A DNA stretch of 19,605 nucleotides from Akkermansia sp. (GTDB lineage Bacteria > Verrucomicrobiota > Verrucomicrobiia > Verrucomicrobiales > Akkermansiaceae): NCBI GenBank assembly GCA_017555465.1, contig JAFZGH010000154.1, positions 1-19,605 on the forward strand, read 5' to 3'. Of the stretch, positions 7,847-13,515 are shown in pieces. A program made the translations under genes and the position numbers. How positions within the stretch are numbered: the stretch's first letter is position 1; every line of letters starts with the position of its first letter. A model generated the notes under the pieces. The model was given only the letters and a program-made list of their open reading frames with translations. It did no database searches and was not told where the DNA came from.

Positions 7847-8619
7847 ACCCTGACTATTCTGCCTACATGCAAGCCGCCCGGCATGCGGCCCAGCTGGCCG
7901 GGGCTTTCCTGCGCGAGCAGTTTCACTCTGTCAAGCAGGTGGATGAAGCGCTGCTGCATGATATCAAACTGCGGTTGGATAAGGAATCGCAGGCTCTGAT
8001 AGCCGGCAGCTTGCTGGCGGCTTTTCCGCAGAGCTGCATTCTGGGCGAGGAAGGAAATGATGGTAACGCCTCTGCGGAATATCAGTGGATTGTGGACCCC
8101 ATTGATGGTACGGTGAATTATTTCTACGGGATTCCGATTTTCTGCGTGAGCATAGCGCTGCAGCACCGGGGCAGGCTTGTGCTGGGCTGTGTGTACGACC
8201 CCATGCAGCAGGAATGCTTTGAGGCCATCGTCGGTTGCCAGCCTCTCCTGAACGGAGCTCCCATTTCAGTATCTGCCCGCACAGAGATGCGTGAGGCCGT
8301 AGTCTTTATCGGCCATGGCACGCACGATGGCTCGGGCGAGGCCGGTATCCGCCGCTTTGCGCATCTTTCCCGCCAGGTGCGCAAAATACGCATTCTGGGT
8401 TCGGCTGCGCTTACGCTTTGCTACATTGCAGCCGGGCGGTTTGATGCATATGTCGAAGGCCGCATCTGCCTGTGGGACTTTGCCGCTGCCCGTGTTATTC
8501 TCGAAGCTGCCGGCGGTAAGCTGGAGTTTGAACCGTTTGGTGATGATGGTATCAAGGGTTCCATCATGGCGTGGAATGGTCGCATCCCGCTGTACGAGGC
8601 CTTGCAAATGGAAGATTAA
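7843..8619 (+). CDS. Inositol monophosphatase-family protein (SuhB-like)
   Basis: Mg2+-dependent sugar- or inositol-phosphate phosphatase fold, 258 residues, typical length. Metal-site motifs are complete: GEEG with Glu70, VDPIDGTVNY with Asp85 and Asp88, and LWDFAAARVILEAAGG with Asp212. The exact substrate cannot be told from sequence; the family includes inositol-1-phosphatase, CysQ-type PAP phosphatase and histidinol-phosphatase members. The gene overlaps the upstream glycosyltransferase gene through ATGA, which suggests translational coupling, and rsmB starts 6 bp after it. Being in an operon with an rRNA methyltransferase is compatible with a SuhB-like role, but that is weak evidence. 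Confidence 0.92.
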   Translation: MNPDYSAYMQAARHAAQLAGAFLREQFHSVKQVDEALLHDIKLRLDKESQALIAGSLLAAFPQSCILGEEGNDGNASAEYQWIVDPIDGTVNYFYGIPIFCVSIALQHRGRLVLGCVYDPMQQECFEAIVGCQPLLNGAPISVSARTEMREAVVFIGHGTHDGSGEAGIRRFAHLSRQVRKIRILGSAALTLCYIAAGRFDAYVEGRICLWDFAAARVILEAAGGKLEFEPFGDDGIKGSIMAWNGRIPLYEALQMED

Positions 8620-8625
8620 TCGCAC

Positions 8626-9864
8626 ATGAACATGTCTCCCTCAGTTCGCCATCTTGCTTGGAAATGCCTGCTGCGCTGGTCGCAGGGCGGTATTTTTGCG
8701 GAAACGCTCATTGCGCGTGCCGCTGCGGAGCATAAGCTGGCCTCCGCAGACCGCTCATTGCTGCAGGCTATTGTGTATGATACCCTGCGCAACCTCAGTT
8801 GGCTGGACCATATCCGCAAGACGCTGCGCCCTGGTAAGCTCGAGGAGAAAATGCGCTGGCTGGTGCTCATGGGCCTTGCCCAGTTGTTCATTTTGCGCCA
8901 GGCAGAGCACGCTGCCGTGAGCGAAACTGTGCGGCTTGCCCCGCAGCGGGTACGCGGTGTGGTCAATGGCATGTTGCGCAATGCTGCCCGCCAGATGAAG
9001 GAATTTGAGGATGAACGGGAAAAATTGCCTTTGTCGGTGCGTTATTCCGCCCCCTCCTGGCTGGTGAAGCGCTGGCAGGCAGAGTTTGGAGAGGAAGAAG
9101 CCCGTGCCATGCTGGAATGGAATACACAGACGCCCCCGGTGTATGCCCGCGTGAACCCCGTGAATCCGCCCGCAGAAATCCCGGCAGCGTGGGAAGCCCT
9201 GCCGCAGCTCCCGGGTTGGTATAAACTGCACGGGGCCTTGCCGCTGGAGGCCTTGAGGGATGGGCAGGTTTATATAACCGACCCCTCCACCCGCTATTGT
9301 GTGCAGTTGCTGGCGCCGCAGCCCGGCGAGTGTGTGCTCGATGCCTGCGCGGCTCCTGGCGGCAAATCTGCCGCTATGCTGGCCGCCACAGGCGGAAATC
9401 TTAATCTGCTTGCCACGGATGTGGAGGAATTCCGCCTCAAGCCCCTGCGGGAGAATCTCCTGCGCGCTGGCGGTCGTCAGGTGCAGGTTGCTCAGCATGA
9501 CTGGACCCGGCCTTGCCCGGCTGAATGGCAGGGGGGCTTTGATGCCGTGCTGCTCGATGTGCCATGCTCGAACAGTGGTGTGCTGCAGCGCCGGGTGGAT
9601 GCCCGCTGGCGCTTGAGTGCGGAGGAGATTACGCGACTGGCATCTCTGCAGCTCTCGATTCTGGAGCAGGCCTGCGCGGCGGTGCGTTCCGGCGGCCGCC
9701 TGGTTTACAGCACTTGTTCCATTGACCGGGAGGAGGATTGCGCCGTTGTAGGTGCTTTTCTGGCAACCCATAAGGAATTCGCTCTGGAAAACGAGTACCT
9801 GGCCTTGCCGCACCGCGAACAGGCAGATGGTGCATACGCCGCCCTGTTGCGCCGCGTAAAATAA
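8626..9864 (+). CDS. rsmB: 16S rRNA (cytosine-C5)-methyltransferase, RsmB/NOL1-NOP2 family
   Basis: S-adenosylmethionine-dependent enzyme placing 5-methylcytosine in 16S rRNA (C967 in E. coli for RsmB). The 412-residue product has an N-terminal NusB-like helical domain (about 1-140), the feature that separates RsmB from other family members, followed by a Rossmann methyltransferase domain. Motifs are DACAAPGGKS (239-248) for SAM binding, DVPCSNSGV with Cys314, and YSTCS with the catalytic nucleophile Cys364. The start at 8626 has a second ATG two codons on at 8632; neither has a clear Shine-Dalgarno sequence. It is the last gene of the operon that starts with the ExbB-like gene; a new promoter follows. 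Confidence 0.93.
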   Translation: MNMSPSVRHLAWKCLLRWSQGGIFAETLIARAAAEHKLASADRSLLQAIVYDTLRNLSWLDHIRKTLRPGKLEEKMRWLVLMGLAQLFILRQAEHAAVSETVRLAPQRVRGVVNGMLRNAARQMKEFEDEREKLPLSVRYSAPSWLVKRWQAEFGEEEARAMLEWNTQTPPVYARVNPVNPPAEIPAAWEALPQLPGWYKLHGALPLEALRDGQVYITDPSTRYCVQLLAPQPGECVLDACAAPGGKSAAMLAATGGNLNLLATDVEEFRLKPLRENLLRAGGRQVQVAQHDWTRPCPAEWQGGFDAVLLDVPCSNSGVLQRRVDARWRLSAEEITRLASLQLSILEQACAAVRSGGRLVYSTCSIDREEDCAVVGAFLATHKEFALENEYLALPHREQADGAYAALLRRVK

Positions 9865-9907
9865 GGGAATATTACAAAAAAAAGCTCGCTTTCCCTGGTT
9901 TCAGCGG

Positions 9908-9938
9908 TATAATGGGAGGCGAACCACATTCCCGCCTC
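9908..9938 (+). promoter_or_regulatory. ptsH promoter (-10 box) and leader hairpin
   Basis: A perfect TATAAT lies at 9908-9913 with no convincing -35 box 16-18 bp upstream. The expected transcript starts near 9920 and its leader is only about 26 bases. GAGGCG (9916-9921) and CGCCTC (9933-9938) can pair over an 11-base loop, so part of the left arm may lie upstream of the start and only part of this hairpin may form in RNA. It could alternatively be an operator overlapping the start site. Confidence 0.5.
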
Positions 9939-9945
9939 ATCTACC

Positions 9946-10212
9946 ATGATTACAAAGAAACTCACTATTCAGAATAAACTCGGTATTCATGCTCGTCCTG
10001 CCGCTCAGTTTGTGCGCGTGGCCAGCCGTTTCCAGGCAGATGTTTCAGTGGAGAAAGATGATGAAGCTGTGGATGGCAAGAGCATCATGGGGCTTATGAT
10101 GCTGGCTGTTGGCTGGGGCGCTGAAATTTCAGTCACCGCCGATGGCCCAGATGAGGCCGAGACCATTGCCGCTCTGGAAGAGCTGATTAATGGCAAGTTC
10201 GGCGAGGAATAA
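9946..10212 (+). CDS. ptsH: Phosphocarrier protein HPr
   Basis: Small cytoplasmic phosphocarrier of the PEP:sugar phosphotransferase chain, accepting phosphate from Enzyme I. The 88-residue product is full length. NKLGIHARPAAQF contains the phosphorylated His15, and VDGKSIMGLMML contains Ser46, the site used by HPr kinase/phosphorylase in bacteria that have it. Retention of Ser46 suggests regulatory phosphorylation as well as phosphotransfer. No EII permease genes are nearby, so the pair may serve regulation or permeases encoded elsewhere. ptsI follows after 46 bp. Confidence 0.97.
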   Translation: MITKKLTIQNKLGIHARPAAQFVRVASRFQADVSVEKDDEAVDGKSIMGLMMLAVGWGAEISVTADGPDEAETIAALEELINGKFGEE

Positions 10213-10258
10213 CAGCCTCGCCGTTGATTTTTCACCCCTTCACCCACCTCCCGGTTAT

Positions 10259-12013
10259 ATGAGCGAAGGATTTGAACGCCGGTTTAAAGGACAACCCGTT
10301 TCTCCAGGGATTGCCATGGGCAAGCTGCGTGTGGAAGCCCGTGGCTGCACAGCGCCGCTTATCCGCTCTATTCTTCCAACGGAAATTGAAGCTGAGTGGC
10401 AACGCTTCGAGAATGCGCTCTCTCGCACAGAAACAGAAATCACGGTGCTGAAGCAACGCGTGGAGGAGCTCAGCGGCGCTTCTGAAGCCGCCATTTTCGA
10501 TGCGCACCTCCTCTTCCTGCGCGACCGCATGATTATTTCCAGAATGCGCAAGGAAATGCCTGTGCGTCTGCAGAATATTGATTCTGTTTATTATGCCGTG
10601 GTGCAGAACTTCATGGAGGCTATGCGCCTGGTGGATGATGCGTATCTTCGCAGCCGCGTGGCCGATATTGGCGATGTGCTGCAGCGCGTCCTCAAGAATC
10701 TGGATACCGGCGGGGCCAAGACCCGCAAGAACAAGCCCGTCAGCAAGGACCCCTGTGTGCTGGCGGCCTATGACCTTGCCCCCAGCGACACGGCAGACCT
10801 GGATTCCCAGAATGTGCTGGGCTTTGTCACGGAGGCTGGGTCGGCAATTTCCCACACCGCCATTCTGGCGCGCTCCCTGGGGCTGCCGGCCGTGGTGGCT
10901 GTGCCCAATCTGGTCATGGAATCCCGCGTGGGCCAGCCCGCTATTCTGGATGGTTACAATGGCGTGCTCATTCTGAATCCCACCCAGGAGACCTGTGAGC
11001 ATTACAAACTGCTGCAGGCAGAAAAGGAAAAGGCCTACCAGGCCCTGGTGGATATGAAAGACCTGCCTGCAGAAACGCGGGACGGTCACCGCATTCACCT
11101 GGCTTGCAATGTGGACTTTGTGCACGAATACAGCGCGGTGAAACGCTCCGGGGCTGATGGCGTGGGTCTGTATCGCACTGAATTTTTCCTGCTGGGGGGG
11201 GACGGGCTTCCTGACGAAGAGGCCCAGTACCAGCATTACCGCCGCCTGGTAGAGGAATGCGCTCCGCAGGAAGTGATTTTCCGCACCCTGGATTCCGGCG
11301 GCGATAAGCTTCCCTTTGAGGTGCTGGAGGAGAAGGAAGACAATCCCTTCCTCGGCTGGCGTGGTATTCGCGTTTCGCTGAGCAGACCTGCTATCTTCAA
11401 GGAACAGCTGCGTGCCATTCTGCGTGCTTCGGCTCATGGTAAGGTAGGCGTCATGTTTCCCATGGTTTCCGGACTTACCGAGGTCAAGGATGTGCAGGAT
11501 ATTCTGGAGGAGTGCCGCCGGGAACTGCGGGCGCGCGGCCAGGCATTTGACGAGAACATGCGCGTGGGTATCATGATAGAGGTGCCCAGCGCCGCCATGA
11601 TGGCAGATGTTCTCGCACGCTATGTGGATTTCTTCTCTATCGGTACGAATGACCTCACTCAATACACCATTGCGGTGGATCGCGTGAATTACCGCGTGGC
11701 GAGCATGTTCCGCTCTACCCACCCCGGTGTGATACGCCTGATTCACAAGACCATCGAGGCAGGCATTCCCACCGCCATCTGTGGTGAAATGGGCGGCGAT
11801 ATCACGCTAGTGCCGTTGCTGGTAGGTCTGGGCGCCACGGAACTCTCCGTTGGTACACATCTGCTGCCGCTCATCCGCTTTGCCATTCGCCACCTTAATT
11901 ATGAGGAATGTCGGGAAATGGCTCAGCTTGCATTGCAGGCCGAGGATTCACGCACCATCCGTTCGCTTTCCAAGGCCGTGGCGCTGCGCTCCTACCCGAA
12001 CTTGTTCGAGTAA
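10259..12013 (+). CDS. ptsI: PTS Enzyme I (PEP-protein phosphotransferase)
   Basis: Transfers phosphate from phosphoenolpyruvate to HPr. I take the ATG at 10259 (584 residues, close to the family norm). The frame is open back to 10190 inside ptsH, but that would add a low-complexity tail not seen in the family. Motifs are in the expected order: GQPVSPGIAMG at the N terminus, GSAISHTAILARS with the phosphorylated His199, VGLYRTEFFL, NPFLGWRGIRVSL, GIMIEVPSAA, FFSIGTNDLTQYT and CGEMGGD with the active-site Cys508. All key residues are present. It is the last gene of the ptsHI pair and is followed by hairpins. No clear ribosome binding site is seen. Confidence 0.97.
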   Translation: MSEGFERRFKGQPVSPGIAMGKLRVEARGCTAPLIRSILPTEIEAEWQRFENALSRTETEITVLKQRVEELSGASEAAIFDAHLLFLRDRMIISRMRKEMPVRLQNIDSVYYAVVQNFMEAMRLVDDAYLRSRVADIGDVLQRVLKNLDTGGAKTRKNKPVSKDPCVLAAYDLAPSDTADLDSQNVLGFVTEAGSAISHTAILARSLGLPAVVAVPNLVMESRVGQPAILDGYNGVLILNPTQETCEHYKLLQAEKEKAYQALVDMKDLPAETRDGHRIHLACNVDFVHEYSAVKRSGADGVGLYRTEFFLLGGDGLPDEEAQYQHYRRLVEECAPQEVIFRTLDSGGDKLPFEVLEEKEDNPFLGWRGIRVSLSRPAIFKEQLRAILRASAHGKVGVMFPMVSGLTEVKDVQDILEECRRELRARGQAFDENMRVGIMIEVPSAAMMADVLARYVDFFSIGTNDLTQYTIAVDRVNYRVASMFRSTHPGVIRLIHKTIEAGIPTAICGEMGGDITLVPLLVGLGATELSVGTHLLPLIRFAIRHLNYEECREMAQLALQAEDSRTIRSLSKAVALRSYPNLFE

Positions 12014-12017
12014 AATC

Positions 12018-12061
12018 TCGCCGCAGGCGAAATTCCCTCCGCCCACCGGGCGGATAATTTC
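12018..12061 (+). terminator. Hairpins after ptsI, probable terminator
   Basis: Two stems follow the ptsI stop: TCGCC/GGCGA (12018-12030) and CCGCCC/GGGCGG with a 3-base loop (12039-12053). The second is extended by an outer GAAATT/AATTTC pairing (12029-12061), so the two compete for 12029-12030. The trailing sequence is AT-rich rather than a strict T run, and the outer AT pairing allows termination in either direction. Confidence 0.55.
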
Positions 12062-12098
12062 CTCTGCTTCGTAATTCCAGCCATGTTATTCCTATAGG

Positions 12099-12127
12099 TT
12101 TACGGTGAGTAGCAAGAATGATATATT
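12099..12127 (+). promoter_or_regulatory. Possible orphan promoter downstream of ptsI
   Basis: TTTACG (12099-12104), a 17-bp spacer and TATATT (12122-12127) resemble a sigma-70 promoter on the plus strand. No plus-strand gene follows; it would read into a GC hairpin (GCGCAGC/GCTGCGC, 12213-12229) and then antisense into the recombinase gene. The 263-bp gap 12014-12276 also contains the palindrome CCGTCGACGG (12174-12183) and otherwise nothing recognisable. Confidence 0.3.
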
Positions 12128-12276
12128 GTCTTGTTATTTATCTGTAATCGTTGGGACGTGTTGGCGCGTGCTTCCGTCGACGGCAATCGCTGAGCTCGCC
12201 CTTAGAATCCCGGCGCAGCACCGCTGCGCGCTTACTTTAAAATTACTTCATAACTCGTAATTTGTAATTCCAGATG

Positions 12277-13299
12277 CTACGCTGCTAATTGTCCCCGGCA
12301 TTCCCAGAAAGCTTTCGCATTCATCACAGCCCTTTGGTCCACATACCGCGTGCGCAGCAGCGTAGCATCCCTGTGTCCTATCTCCAGCTGCAGCTCCGCA
12401 AAACTGCGGAAATAGCTCAGGTGGTAACTCGCAAAAGTGTGGCGCAGCGCATCCTGGGGCCATTTCTTGTCTCCGCCCCAGCCTGCCGCCCGGCGCATCT
12501 CCCGCCAATGCTTCAGCCAGTTGGGGGGGCATATCGTTTCATTTTCTGCGTGTTTGTGAGTTCGTAGAATCCGCAGCAGCGGCTTGTGAATCGTCACCCG
12601 CCGTGCGCCGCCGGTCTTGCTGTGGCGGGGCAGAATATAAATCGCTCGTTCCCGTAAATCCACCTGTGCCCAGGTGAGCCGTGCCACCTCATGCGGGCGG
12701 ATGCCGGCGTAGAGCATCATGCCCACCGCCGCCGCGCAGCTGCCGCCCTGGTAGCTTTCCGCCGTCGTGGTAATCTGCTCAATCTCCTGCGGGGTGAGAA
12801 TCGGCACTGGTTGCTCTACTACGCGCGGTGCTTCCACCCGCGCCACCGGATTGACATCGCACCACCCACGCTTCATGGCGGTGGAGAATACCCCGCTGAG
12901 AATCAGCCTCGCCTTCTGCCGCTGCCTCGGTGTATCAAACGCCTGTTCAATATATTCCGCGCATTCCTGCGGCGTAATACTGCGCACTTTCCGCTTCGCC
13001 AGCCCCTTGCAGCGCAGCATGAAGCGCCGCGTGAAATAGCGGAAATCATACACCGTCCGCGTTCGTCTGTCCTTCCGAGCCTCCAGCGTTGCAGCCACCG
13101 CCTGCTCAAAGCTCACCGTCCGCTCCTGTTGTTTGAGAGCATCTGCTCCGGCAGAAATGCTCTTCAGGGCTCGTTTTATTCTACCTCGTCCTGCTTTGAG
13201 GGCTGCACAGGCAAGTTGGGCTACATCCAGAACCGGTATTCCTGTATTCTTCAACAATGTTAAAGCGGCGAAATCGTTTTCAGTTAATTCTATTCTCAT
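12277..13299 (-). CDS. Tyrosine recombinase (phage-integrase family), candidate DNA invertase
   Basis: A 340-residue site-specific recombinase. An N-terminal SAM-like core-binding domain lies at about residues 62-165 (VSFEQAVAATLEARK onward) and a C-terminal catalytic domain follows. Catalytic residues visible are Arg201 (AGIRPHEV), Lys228 (RHSKTGGAR), Arg286 (ALRHTFASY), His309 (GHRD) and nucleophile Tyr319 (RYVDQ). The usual His three residues before Arg286 is Asp283. The length is intact, with no frameshift. The start codon lies 9 bp from a perfect-core inverted repeat that bounds a 123-bp segment upstream of the neighbouring surface-protein gene. There are no phage or conjugation genes and no tRNA nearby, so I infer an inversion enzyme for that segment rather than the integrase of a mobile element. 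A mobile-element remnant remains possible. Confidence 0.9.
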   Translation of the reverse strand: MRIELTENDFAALTLLKNTGIPVLDVAQLACAALKAGRGRIKRALKSISAGADALKQQERTVSFEQAVAATLEARKDRRTRTVYDFRYFTRRFMLRCKGLAKRKVRSITPQECAEYIEQAFDTPRQRQKARLILSGVFSTAMKRGWCDVNPVARVEAPRVVEQPVPILTPQEIEQITTTAESYQGGSCAAAVGMMLYAGIRPHEVARLTWAQVDLRERAIYILPRHSKTGGARRVTIHKPLLRILRTHKHAENETICPPNWLKHWREMRRAAGWGGDKKWPQDALRHTFASYHLSYFRSFAELQLEIGHRDATLLRTRYVDQRAVMNAKAFWECRGQLAA

Positions 13300-13308
13300 T
13301 TTTATTCA

Positions 13309-13326
13309 GCTTTCGGAATTCGTAAG
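13309..13326 (+). repeat. Left inverted repeat of the candidate switch
   Basis: GCTTTCGGAATTCGTAAG, the reverse complement of the right arm except for one base. It starts 9 bp upstream of the recombinase start codon, so any recombinase transcript from its own promoter must come through or from the element. Confidence 0.85.
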
Positions 13327-13449
13327 TCAAGCATACAAACTGTTTTAATTCTAGAAAATTGTGATATCCGGTCTATCGTTTCATGTAACAATGTTTCTTG
13401 ATCAAAAATTCTGTTATCATCACGGTAACATACAATAAGCAAATCCCAT

Positions 13450-13467
13450 CTTACGAATTCCGAAGGC
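13450..13467 (+). repeat. Right inverted repeat of the candidate switch
   Basis: CTTACGAATTCCGAAGGC, matching the reverse complement of the left arm at 17 of 18 positions. It sits one base before the fixed TAGTAT box (13469-13474) and 48 bp before the surface-protein ATG. Confidence 0.85.
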
Positions 13468-13468
13468 G

Positions 13469-13474
13469 TAGTAT
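13469..13474 (+). promoter_or_regulatory. Fixed -10-like box (TAGTAT) for the surface-protein gene
   Basis: Matches TATAAT at 4 of 6 positions and lies outside the inverted repeats. It gains a TTGACT -35 box at 17 bp only if the segment is inverted. Expected transcription start is about 13481, with a leader of about 35 bases containing a C5T6 tract and no Shine-Dalgarno sequence. Confidence 0.5.
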
Positions 13475-13515
13475 AGGAACAATCAATCTTTGTGCCCCCT
13501 TTTTTCATCCCTGAT

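Larger units (their letters stand above)
13309..13467. promoter_or_regulatory. Candidate invertible promoter element (123-bp segment between 18-bp inverted repeats)
   Basis: Left arm 13309-13326 and right arm 13450-13467 are inverted copies matching at 17 of 18 positions, with a perfect 15-base core CTTACGAATTCCGAA. The enclosed segment (13327-13449) is AT-rich and without a credible gene. At its left edge, on the minus strand, is TTGACT (complement of 13325-13330; 5 of 6 to the -35 consensus). After inversion this box would face the repeat-protein gene with 17 bp to TAGTAT (13469-13474), which lies outside the element. In the present orientation that position reads CCATCT. A second possible -10 box, TACAAT (13431-13436), now faces right but has only a weak -35 (TTCTGT at 13409). 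The adjacent tyrosine recombinase is the natural candidate enzyme. No inverted form is seen here; this is inferred from architecture. Confidence 0.72.

Noticed and set aside
12071..12273. Direct repeat GTAATTCCAG at 12071-12080 and 12264-12273 as attachment sites of an integrated element
   Set aside because: The repeat is only 10 bases in AT-rich intergenic sequence, does not flank the recombinase gene and encloses no cargo.
13302..13508. A 68-codon minus-strand frame ending 2 bp before the recombinase start
   Set aside because: The spacing looks operon-like, but the frame runs through both inverted repeats and the whole putative invertible segment, so inversion would destroy or rewrite it, and it overlaps the only space for the surface-protein promoter. 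I treat it as chance in a short AT-rich region.
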